Assembly: GCA_021464245.1 (NCBI GenBank)
Contig: JADCRB010000004.1
Span: 3,219,103-3,283,102, forward strand
DNA from: Carallia brachiata
Taxonomy: Eukaryota; Streptophyta; Magnoliopsida; Malpighiales; Rhizophoraceae
Direction: 5' to 3'
DNA: 64,000 nt
Of the stretch, positions 1 to 11,500 are shown in pieces (the stretch's first letter is position 1; the number at the start of each line of letters is the position of its first letter). The position numbers and the translations under genes are program-made. The notes beneath the pieces are model-generated. The model had not been told where the DNA came from, made no database searches, and saw only the letters and a list, made by a program, of their open reading frames with translations.

Positions 1-546
1 GCGAAAGACGAGCAGAGAAGAAAACCAGCGGAAGTAGAAGAAGAAGAAGAAGAAAGACGAGCACGAGACGTGCATATAGACGCCGTCGCCGCCGCCTTCG
101 CCGTCGCCTACGCCGTCGTGTGGTAGGCGGTCATGTTTCGTATTATTCTATTTATTTAATCGGCGTTCTAAAATCTGAAATGTGGGATTCTTCCGAATTT
201 GCCTTTCCATTCATACAGACTTGAACAAAAAAAAAAAAAAAAAGCTCTTCTTCAGTCAACCTTATTGTTATTGTAACTGTTTATTCGGTTGCGGGCCTTT
301 ATTAATCTCAATTCCAATTTGGGCTTCTGTTGGTGTTTGGTATCTATTTGTGTCTATTATTCTTTTAATTCAGTAATAATATCCGCAGACAGCTTAAAGT
401 TAAAGCGGAGGAATCTATCTCTTTCTAGAACTTGCTTTTTTAAGGTTTTTTTGCTTGTTTTCTAAGGTTATATTGTTGACGCAATATTCATTTCTATAAG
501 CAACTTGACCTGCTCGTGCAGTTAGCTTAGTGAATTCATGACGGAA
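1..546 (+). other. 5' flank and probable 5' UTR of the GluRS gene
   Basis: No convincing ORF is present. It begins with a purine-rich GAA/GAAGA stretch (about 25-60), then a C+G-rich run of CGCCGTCGCC-type units (about 80-120), unusual in this A+T-rich window and typical of a plant 5' leader. A 19-base A run follows near 226-244. The first ATG in a sensible context for the downstream gene is at 547. An untranslated exon and intron here are possible but cannot be placed. Confidence 0.4.
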
Positions 547-3500
547 ATGGAGATCAAGCAGTTGTGTTTTGTGGCGGACAGTCCTCCGCTTGCGTGATTT
601 CGCTGCCAAGGTCGCGGCAATCACTCTGCCCGCTGCTGCTGTCAACTGCTCCTCCCGATTCGCCTTCTGTTCCAACTCTTCTCTTTTCTAATGGGTATAT
701 TCTTCGCACTCTTCACTCTGCTCCTTTAATTTATTTCTTCTTTCAAGTCCTTTAATATATGTCTTGTTCATTTTCTTTACTTTAATTGTACGGCTTTTTG
801 AATCTTTGTTCAATTCTTCAGAATTTCTATGACACCACATTTGTGTTTTTTTTCGATCTGTATTTCACGCTAGTGGTTTTGTTTTATCTCAATTGCAAGG
901 CTCAAATTGCACGGAGCATACACGATTCTTCGTTACATTGGTAGAATTGCCAAAATTCCCAATTTCTATGGTCGGGACGCCCATGAGTCTAGCCAGGTTG
1001 GCTGATTTTATTCATTTGCCATAGTTTATGATTTTGCACTCATACATGCTTTGGCTTAATGATTATTAGAAATTAATATGCTGTTCTTGTCATGATCTTC
1101 TTCAGATTGATGAGTGGCTGGACTACTCTCCTATCCTTTCATCAGGGTCTGAATTCGAGAATGCTTGCCACTACGTGAACAATTATCTGGAAATGCGTAC
1201 TTTTCTGGTTGGGCATTCATTGTCAATAGCTGACATGGCAATCTGGTCAGGTCTAGCAGGTATATGTTTCCTCTGTTACCTGCAATTCTTTTTATTCCAG
1301 GTCTGCATTGTTTGCTCACTCTTTCTTGTTTAATCTGCTTTGACTATGATTAATATTTTGTTGCAGTTGTTCTGTCATTGCGAATTTTTTTAGCAAAATG
1401 GACTACTTGTATTCAAAAGATTATACAGACTTTTTCCTTCACATTTATTCTTGATATGAAAAGTTATGATGTCTTTTTCAAGCGAAACAGACAAAATTGT
1501 GATGTGTAATTGATTTGCCATCTTTTCTGACCACACTTATCTTTTAATGGCCAAAATTTTTTTGATTGAACCTCTCAAGAAGTGCATAACACTCTAGGCT
1601 TTGCAGGAACTGGGCAAAGATGGGAAAGTTTAAGGAAGTCAAAGAAGTACACAAACCTAGTACGTTGGTTCAATTCAATATCTGCAGAATATTCTGATGC
1701 CTTGAGCGAAGTCACATCTACCTATGTTGGTAAAAAGGGCTCGGGAAAGTCTCTGGCAGCTAAAGGCAAAGAGCAACAGCCCGTCAATGGCCATATCTCT
1801 GAAAAGGGTATAGCAGGCAGTGAGTCTTCATCTGAAATAGATCTTCCAGACGCTGAATTTGGAAAGGTTTGCTTGCGATTTGCACCAGAACCCAGCGGTT
1901 ATCTTCACATTGGCCACTCAAAAGCAGCCCTACTGAACAAGTATTTTGCTGAACGGTACCAAGGTCAGCTGATTGTTCGATTTGATGATACAAATCCTTC
2001 AAAAGAAAGCAGTGAATTTGTGGACAATCTCCTAAAAGATATTGATACATTGTGTATCAAATATGATGCTGTTACACATACATCAGATTACTTCCCCCAG
2101 TTAATTGAGATGGCTGAAAATTTGATTCACCTGGGTAAAGCTTATGTTGATGATACTCCACGTGAGCAAATGCAGAAAGAACGAATGGATGGTATTGAAT
2201 CAAAATGTAGGAACAACAGCCGGGAGGAGAATTTGAAATTGTGGAACGAGATGATTGCAGGTACAGAAAGGGGATTGCAGTGCTGTCTTCGTGGGAAGTT
2301 GGACATGCAAGACCCAAATAAATCTCTTCGAGATCCTGTCTATTATCGTTGCAATCCTGTTCCTCACCATCGAATTGGGTCCAAGTACAAGTTATATCCA
2401 ACTTATGACTTTGCTTGCCCATTTGTCGATGCTTTGGAGGGGATAAGTCATGCACTTCGATCTAGTGAGTACCATGATCGAAATGCTCAATATCACAGGA
2501 TTCAAGAGGATATGGGAGTGAAGAAGGTTCACATTTATGAATTTAGCCGGCTGAATATGGTCTATACGCTTCTCAGCAAGCGTAATCTGCGGTGGTTTGT
2601 TGAAAATGGAAAAGTGGATGGATGGGATGATCCTCGATTTCCAACTGTCCAAGGAATTGTGCGTAGAGGCTTGAAAGTTGAGGCATTGGTTAGATTTATT
2701 CTTGAGCAGGTAAGACAATACGTGACCTTTGAATTGGACCTTTACACTATGATGGTCTTTGACAGTCATTGTAAACTCCGAACTGTACACCAATATGTTG
2801 AGACTAGTTTCCTGAAGAATACTGCAGCCAAGACATACTGCTCCGGTTTTAGCTTCTCTGCCTGGGAACTTGGATGCGTTGCTTAACTTTTGTTGATATT
2901 GAAGAACTTGAAATTACCTTTGAAGTGGAATGCTGATGTTCCTATTATATTTCTGGCACATTTGACATGATTCCTTGAGATTTGATCTGAGTTTGCAAAA
3001 TTGGACTTCATTTTCTTGAAGTTTAATTTATGTTTTTTTATTGTTTCAGGGAGCATCAAAAAATCTCAATCTCATGGAATGGGACAAACTGTGGACTATT
3101 AATAAGAAGATAATTGATCCCGTGTGCCCTAGGCATACTGCTGTAATTGAAGAACATCGTGTCATGTTGACCCTGATTGATGGTCCCGAGAAACCATTTG
3201 TTCGCATCATACCAAGGCATAAAAAACATGAGGGTGCTGGTGAGAAGGCAACAACATACACAAAAAGCATCTGGATAGACCAGGCTGATGCAAAATCCAT
3301 CTCAGTAAGTGAGGAAATAACCCTAATGGATTGGGGAAATGCAATAGTGAAAGAAATTGCGAAGGATGAGGAGGGAAATATTGCACGTATGACTGGCATT
3401 TTGAATCTTAAAGGATCTGTGAAGTCCACAAAGCTGAAGCTCACTTGGCTGCCTGATACAAGCGAATTAATTAAGCTCTCATTGGTGGATTTTGACTATC

Positions 3501-3926
3501 TTATAAGGAAAAAGAAGGTTGTTCTGAATCTGTAGAAGTTGCAGCTTCTTCCTTTTTTTTTTTCACCTCCAAATTAGTACAGTTCTGCGTTAATCGAAAA
3601 CTCAAGTTTCAGACCAACATCCTTACTAGTTCATGTTTTGAACTGCCTTTCAAGTTTTATTCATCTATTAAATTTCTGACTACTGTTTTGAATATTTATG
3701 AATGCAGCTGGAAGAAGGAGAGGATTTCAAAGATGTTCTTAACCCATGTACAAGGAGGGAGACGGCGGCACTTGGGGACTCAAACATGAGGAACTTGAAG
3801 CACGGAGAGATCTTGCAGCTGGAGAGGAAGGGCTATTTTAGATGTGATGTTCCTTTTATCAGATCTTCAAAGCCTGTCGTTCTTTTTGCAATTCCAGATG
3901 GTCGGCAGCCTACCTCTCTGAACTAG
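547..3926 (+). CDS. Glutamyl-tRNA synthetase, cytosolic (class I), one frame break in exon 1
   Basis: Charges tRNA-Glu with glutamate in the cytosol. Six exons: 547-694, 900-996, 1106-1259, 1607-2709, 3050-3517 and 3708-3926; phases match at every junction. Exons 1-3 encode the GST-like N-terminal domain (FLVGHSLSIAD). Exon 4 carries the class I HIGH motif (GYLHIGHSKAALL), FDDTNP, and the KMSKS-equivalent LLSKRNL. Exons 5-6 form the anticodon-binding beta-barrels (GASKNLNLMEWDKLW, ALGDSNMRNL). The archaeal/eukaryotic type and a total near 729 aa fit plant cytosolic GluRS. Exon 1 is one base short: the frame from ATG 547 meets TGA at 595, while the next frame reads on to VPTLLFSNG and joins exon 2 in phase. 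All later exons are intact and conserved, so a sequence error is likelier than a pseudogene. Recognition of the family is firm; the exact N-terminus is not. Confidence 0.93.
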
Positions 3927-4889
3927 ACTGCTGCTTTTTTGGTTCTCTTCTTAGCTGAGTTGCATGTTGCTCTTGCTGATGTTATGAAAGAAAACCAGAA
4001 ATCTTCAACTATATTCTTACATGTGGGGGGACTTTTTTACGGCACTTGGTTTAAAACTGATTCACACTTTTTCTGATCGTTATGAATTGAAGGACAAACA
4101 TTGGTTAGTTTTGGTAACGTGGTTAGAAGAAAAGAGTAATGTTGCAGAGGAAGCCTAAACAAGAAATGTATGATGAAGCATGCCTGAATCAGGCTCTGTT
4201 GTCTTCTGGGAATGACCTAAGAATTTACTGTTATCTTTCATTCGTATGTATGCTTATTTTACCTGTAAAATGTTGGAATTTTTTTGTATTCGTGCTGCTA
4301 GCAAAATGGCACTACTAGTTAAAGGATTCTGGAAGAAAAAGATGCACAAAGAGAGAATCTGATCTCGCATGTACTGGAATCGGTTAACGCTATAAGACAA
4401 TGGTATGTATGAAGAACGGGTGAATTTCAATATTCCATAGCGTGTTTCTTCAGAATTCACAAAGTTGTCCCGTGCAAAGGATTTATTACCTAAAACAAGA
4501 GAGCGCGTCGTAGAAGAGGAAACGAGAGTTGCGGTAGGAGAGGTTTCCCTGGTTCACTTTGTCCCTTTCGGTTTTTTTAAATGGTCTTTTGCAAATTGAG
4601 TGTTTTAATAATGTTATTTAGCCGAGTATTTTTAAAGGCCATTTTTCAAGCCATTTTTCAAGACATTTGAAAATAAATTTAAATTTTAATGTCGTAATCT
4701 TAAATATTAAAAAAAAAAAAGATAATCCTTGTTTGTCATGATTTAATTTTTAGATTTTTCTAAAAAAAATTATTTCAAAAGGGTTATTTCTAGATAAGAT
4801 AGTAAGAACAAGTTAGAGAGAGTTGATTATTCAATAGGATATTTATTCATGAAAGTGGCAAAGACGACTCCGGTCGGGGCTTTTCTCTT
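3927..4889. other. 3' flank of GluRS and A+T-rich spacer
   Basis: Contains the presumed 3' UTR of the GluRS gene (to about 4270), then A+T-rich DNA with short poly-A and poly-T runs. I see no gene or RNA structure on either strand. Confidence 0.5.
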
Positions 4890-5130
4890 TTGTTTTGTTT
4901 TGTTTTTTTTTTTTGTCTTTTTTTATTTTTATTTTTATTTTTTTTGTTTAAAATCACTCAGTAACCAGCCTAATAGGCTGACTAATCTGAACTGACCCGG
5001 GCAGGACCCCGAAGGACAGCAAAGGTCTCCCAGTGAGTATTTAACACGACTGTATTTTCAGAAATTCGAACTCGAAACCTCTAATTAAATGATGACGATC
5101 TCCTATCATTCGAGCCAGCACTCACTGGTA
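4890..5130 (-). mobile_element. Probable tRNA-derived SINE
   Basis: Read on the - strand, the element starts near 5130. It has an A-box-like block (TGGCTCGAATGATAGG, 5102-5117) and, about 35 bases further in, a B-box-like block (GAGTTCGAATTTC, 5061-5073). This spacing is that of an internal RNA polymerase III promoter. The element ends in an A-rich tail of AAATA/AAAAT units (about 4890-4950 as T-rich DNA on the + strand). Total length of about 240 bp is normal for a plant SINE. I could not define a clean target-site duplication, and both boxes deviate from consensus. Confidence 0.5.
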
Positions 5131-5194
5131 TGGTCTTTTTTTATTTAATGGTGTCTATCTACAGGCAAAGCCAGCCGTTTTACAATTAGCAATG

Positions 5195-5245
5195 GCTGAT
5201 CGAAGGCCCATTTACCGTAAACCAAGGCCCATCCAGCCCAACTTT
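5195..5245 (+). promoter_or_regulatory. Two GGCCCAT (site II / UP1-type) motifs upstream of the DXS-III gene
   Basis: Two AAGGCCCAT-type motifs (about 5204-5212 and 5224-5232), followed by AGCCCAA near 5236, lie about 320-350 bp before the ATG at 5556. TGGGCC/T (site II) motifs bind TCP factors in plants and favour expression in growing tissue. The role here is inferred from motif and position only. Confidence 0.35.
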
Positions 5246-5555
5246 CCAATCTAGTTTCTTCTTCTTCGTCCTTGTGCTTCTGCTGCTGTGTAAGCCCAAA
5301 TTCGATTAAGATGCCATCGGGTCGGATCTCAAAATTGATCCTCTGTTTGTCTGCTCCGTAAAATTCATTGATTCTTTTGTAATATAATCTGATCCTTTTC
5401 TGCTGCCTTTTTTCACTGTCTTTTTCTTCAGTATCACTCTTTAACAACAATCGCTGAAAATTTTTATTCTCTCAATCTCAGTGATTTTTGGCGAATTTTT
5501 GCAATATTAGATAATATTGAGTAGTTAAATTGGATTTATATGTGTTCATATCACT

Positions 5556-8500
5556 ATGGCAAGTGTTTCAGCTCAGTGCCCACATGGAACCGTTGCTGCC
5601 CACTTCAGTGGAAAATTTGGTCTTGAATTCCAGAATTCAAGCTCTGCTTTTGCTTGCAATAAATTTCCATTATCAAGAATTAACTTGCACCCATTTTCTG
5701 CCTCCCCCACTAGTTTCAAGGTACGAAATGTTTCATTCCTTTATTTATTTAGTGATTTTTTTCTTTTCTTTTTCCTTTCCTTTTTTTCTCCATATTTTTC
5801 TGTTGGCAACCGAATGAGATTGAAGAAGAGCATAATATTCCTGAATCTTGAAAGTTGTATTTGTTTCTGATTGAAGTTTTCTTACATGTTTTTGTTTAAG
5901 TTACTGGCTCCATTACCCAAATGACAGAACGTTGTGTTACGCATGCGCTTGTCTGTTTTTGGTGTGTGTGTGTGTGTGTGTGTTATTACTTATGGTGGCT
6001 TTCGGAACTCTGTTGTGCTTTGTCAATTTTACTTGAGGCTTTTAGACAACGAATTCGTCTGTCCTCTGTACTACCAATGCCTGGGAAACATGGAAACATG
6101 GAATGCTGATAGATTCCATGGTTTGGGAGCCTCGTGCTTGTCCATTGTAATGTCATTTGGTTTTACATTTAAGTTTCCGCAACTCTGGAACTATCACAGC
6201 CATATGATTTAGTCAAAATGGCAGAATTTGTTAAACGTGACAAGACCAAATGTGTTGTGTGGTGAGGATTGCTGATGATAGAGAAGAATGTTTGGGTGCA
6301 TCTTTAGGTAGAAAGAATGAAAAGGAGTCTCATAAATGTTGAAATTGCAATCAGAGGAATACACTTTGACAGCGCTTAACAGTTTTTTGAGAAGCAAAAA
6401 AAGTTAGAGCAAACGTTAGTAGCTGTTTCTAGTCTTAAATTGTTGCATATTTATGTTCTAGACATAGATAGCTTGCCTAGGTGAGTCTGCAATTCTCTGA
6501 ATACCACGAGAATGGTGTTCAACATAATCCTTCGATTTTCAGGGAGTTGTCGGTCGAGCATATTCTTTACCTGATATTGATGATATCTTCTGGGAAAAAG
6601 TCCCCACGCCCATCCTTGATGTCATTGAAAACCCTATCCACTTGAAGAATTTGACCCTTAAGGTTTGTCAACAAGTTTGCGGTATTTTATGTAAAATACT
6701 TTACTGTTATTCACAAGTTTTTCGCTCTCATCAGAGCACAATTTGTGCAGGAACTGAAACAGTTAGCTGGTGAAATAAGATCAGAATTGTCCTCTATACT
6801 GCCCAAGACGGAAAAATCCTATAAAGCCAGTTTGGCTGTGGCTGAATTGACGGTTGCCATTCATCATGTTTTCCATGCTCCGGTGGACAAGATACTGTGG
6901 GATGCTGGGGAACAAGTAAGTTGTGCAACCATAGTGTTTTTAATGCTGCGGCAGCATTTAGTCTTGTGAGAGAGACAGACAGTGTATAAGAGTTTCCCCA
7001 TTGATCTCTTAGGTGATTCTGAGCGACTATGGTGGGCTAGGAATTAGAAATGTTACTGACCTGGGCAACCTATGAGCCAAATCGCTGTACAAAGCAATTG
7101 GTCTTTCTTAGTAAGACTGGAAAATATACAGAAGGACATCATTTCATATATCAATTCACTTTTTTTTTGTTGGCAGACATATGTGCATAAAATCATAACA
7201 GGAAGGAGGTCCCTTATGCGCACATTGAGACAAAAGAATGGTCTTTCCGGATTTACAACTCGCTCTGAGAGTGAATATGATCCATTTGGGGCAGGACATG
7301 GATGTAACAGCATCTCTGCTGGACTTGGTGGTGTTTCTGTTTCCTCCTTTTTATGCTTATCATCAAGTTGCTCATTTTCGCTTTTATGGACTTAAAAAAA
7401 AATATTCTCTCCAGAATTATTTGCGCTTCAGTTTCCATCTATCAATAAATCTCCTCCTATGGTGTGCTAATTTATTGATAATCATAAATCAGAATTGTGC
7501 AAGAAGGCAGCTACTTATGTTTAGATTATGACATTCTATATCTCTATGAACCGTTGCTCGTACAGTGAAAGAAACTTACTTGTGTGATCATTTTCACCAT
7601 CCAAATTAGTCTTGGAAATTGAATCTAATTGTTTTTTCATCAGGCATGGCAGTTGCACGTGATATAAAAGGAAAGCGAGAACGTATAGTCACAGTCATTA
7701 GTAACAAGACAACTCTGGCTGGTCAGGTCTATGAAGCAATGGGCAATGCTGGCTATTTGGACTCAAATATGATAGTGATCTTAAATGACAGCCGTCACTC
7801 TTTACACCCAAAGATTGAGGAGGGCCTCAAGACTCCCATTAATGCACTATCTAGCACCCTAAGCAAGATCCAGTCGAGTAAATCTTTTCGGACGTTTAGG
7901 GAAGTTGCAAAGGTACTCTTTCTGCAGTTATGGATTTACCTTCTTAACTAAAATTGCTTGTGAATGCTAATTGACTTTTGTTGGAAAGTTTGGGAAAATC
8001 CTGGAATCATGGGATCTTTGATTGACATAAATCCCATAATTAGTGGGATCAGATTTCAGTCAATATTTTCTATTTATTATCTTTCCTTTTGTATATCTCT
8101 AGTTTAGGAAAACTATTCCTTTGATATAGCCCTAGCTGTACAGTTTTTGTGTATATATTCTTATAGATATTGCAATCAATTGTAAGGGTTTTTCCTCATG
8201 TCAATATACCTTTGTTTCATGGTGTCAGAGCCTGGTTGAGGAAACCTAGACAGCCAAAATTGTGTGACCGAAACCATGGCTGACAACACCTCTGTTCCTA
8301 CAGTGGCAGATTCATCTGTCACTTCCAATCCAAAAATCACTAATACTTTACCAACTAGCTCCACCATGTCCTCCTTTGACCACTACAACCTACAGATTAC
8401 TCAACATAAGTTAAATGGGAGTAACTTTAGGGAATGGTTCCAATCTGTTCTCTTGGTAATCAAAGGCAAAGGAAAGGCAGGCTATCTTACAGGTTCAATT

Positions 8501-11500
8501 CCTGTTCCCTCAGTAGATGCAATTGACTACAACAGATGGGAGGCTGAGAACTCCATTGTTATGGCTTGGCTTATTAACTCCATGGAGCCAAAGATTGGAA
8601 GGACCTATTTATTCTATAAGACTGCAAAAGAAATATGGGATGCAGTGCAAGCAATCTACTCAGATATGGAGAATACAGCTCAGTGTTTTGAAGTGCGCTC
8701 AGCAATTCGAAACGCTCGACAAAACAATATGGACGTGACAACTTACTACAATAAGTTAGTAGAATTATGGCAGGAAATTGATTTGTTTTATGATATGAAT
8801 TGGGAGTGTCCCAATGATGCTGTGAAATACAGCAAGATGCTTGAGAAAGATAGGGTATTCGATTTCCTTCAAGGCCTCAATGCTGACCTTGATGAAGTAC
8901 GAGGTCGGCTCCTTGGAACCAAGCCCTTTCCATCCTTACGTGATGCATTTGCTGAAGTTCGTCGTGAAGAAAGTCGAAAACGGGTAATGCTCAACTCCTT
9001 TTCCGATTCCTCATCTAATAGTGCAGCACAGAACTCCTCTTTTGCCACTTTCAAGCATGAAGTGAACAAACCTTCACCTCGAGACCAAATACCACAGACA
9101 AACAGTGGTGTGACCACTGCAACAAACCTTTCATACAAGGGAATCTTGCTGGAAGATACATGGAAAACCAGCAAATTGGAAGCCTCGGAAAAAAGGGAAT
9201 TGAACCGAAATGCATATATTGTTGAAGCTGCTCAAGGGACTAGTAAAGCTACTGGCCTAAACTTGTCCACTGAACAAGTTGAACTTCTCCATCAGCTACT
9301 AAATCAAACGAAGCTTCAAAAAGGGATAGAAGTCTCCACATCCTCAAGGCCAACAGCATCAGTTGCACAACAAGGTAACTTAGGTCATTCTCTAGTATCT
9401 AGAAGGCTAACTCAAAAATATTGGATAGTGGATACAGGTGCAACAGACCATATGACAGGAACACAAGACTCAATGACTGATTTTCAAGCTAGTGATGGAA
9501 GCATGCAAGTGATAGTGGCTGATGGTGCAACAGCACTAGTTATGGGTCAAGGAAGCATCTGTTTACCTAACTTTAAATTGAAATCTGTGTTATACGTACA
9601 AGGATTGGAATGCAACCTTATTTCAATTAGCAAAATAACGAGGGACTTGGATTGTATTGTAACCTTTTTTCCCACTCACTGCATTTTTCAGGACCGGTCT
9701 TCGGGGAGGATGATTGGCAATGCTGAAGAGAAAGACGGTCTCTATTACATCACGGGTGGTAACTCCATTAGCCAATGTAGGGTACCCAATAAAGCTTCTT
9801 GTTCTGTTTTGAATAATTCTGATGTCATCTTGTGGCATAAACGACTTGGACATCCTAGTTTTTCTTATCTTAAATTCTTGTACCCTCATTTATTTGTCAA
9901 TAAAAGAAGTATACCTTTTCAGTGTGATCATTGCATTCTTGCTAAGCAATCAAAAAATTCTTACCCCACAAATCCATATAAACCATCTAAACCTTTTCAC
10001 TTAATTCATAGTGACATATGGGGGCCAGCACGAGCCACAACTCTTTCTGGGACTAGATGGTTTGTCACATTCATCGATGACCATACTAGAGTGTGTTGGG
10101 TGTATCTTATGAAGGAAAAATCAGAAGTGAGTGCCATTTTCAAAGCTTTCCATAAACTGGTCCAGAATGTGTTTGAAACATCAATTCATATTCTTAGAAC
10201 CGATAATGGTAGGGAATACCTATCTCATGACCTTACACATTATCTCACTGAGAATGGCATTTTCCATCAAACTTCCTGTACTTATACACCCCAACAAAAT
10301 GGAGTGGCTGAAAGAAAAAACCGTCACCTTTTGGAAGTAGCTAGATCCTTAATGTTTGCAAGTACAGTGCCTAATTCCTATTGGGGTGAGGCGGTTCTCA
10401 CAACAGCTTATTTGATCAATCGTCTTCCTTCTAAAGTCCTTCAATTCCGGCCACCCTTAAGTACACTTTTGGACACTTATCCTCATGCTCGTATCCTAAA
10501 CTCCCTCCCACCACGAGTGTTTGGGTGCACAGTTTATGTTCATAACACCAATCCAACTCGACATAAATTAGAACCAAAATCTTTGAAGTGTATTTTTGTT
10601 GGGTATTCCCCTACTCAACGGGGATATAAATGCTATTGTCCTATGTCGAAAAAGTTTCTTGTATCAAATGATGTTGTCTTTCTTGAACATGAGTCCTTCT
10701 ATCCCAATGTCTCTCTTCAGGGGGAGATACTAAGTGAAGAGTGTCATTGGGACCCTACTATTTCTCTCCCAATATCCCTTTCGAGTCCCTCTCAATCTCT
10801 TTCAAATTGGCCTCAAACAGTGACCCCAATAACCACATTTCCATTACTGATCAAGGGGGAGAGTTACCACCTCAAAAGCCTTTGCAGGTGTATTCTAGAC
10901 GACAAAAACATTCTGCTTCTCAGTCTAGCCAATCACCCGAACTGGAGACAGGTCTACCAAGGGAAGAAATGGTGGTGGTAAATGACCTGGATGTTCCTAT
11001 TGCCCTAAGGAAAGGGGTAAGGTCCTGCACCAAATATCCCATCTCCAATTATTTAACATATTCTAGATTGTCACAGAAATTCGGAGCCTTTACTATGACA
11101 CTTGATGAAGTGGAGATTCCAAAACATATTAATGAAGCCTTAGAGAACCCAAAGTGGAAGGCTGCAGTAATGGAAGAGATGAAAGCCTTGATTGAAAATC
11201 ATACATGGGATGTAGTTACACTACCCGAGAACAAGAGGGCAGTAGGATGCAAGTGGGTGTTTACTATAAAATACAATGCAGATGGGAGTATTGACAGATA
11301 CAAAGCCAGGTTAGTAGCCCAAGGTTTCACTCAAACTTATGGAATAGACTATGAGGAAACTTTTGCACCAGTTGCAAAGCTGAATTCCATAAGAGTTTTA
11401 TTGTCACTTGCTGCTAATCTTGACTGGGAACTTTTTCAGCTAGACATTAAGAATGCTTTCCTCAATGGAAATCTAGAGGAGGAGATTTATATGAAAATTC

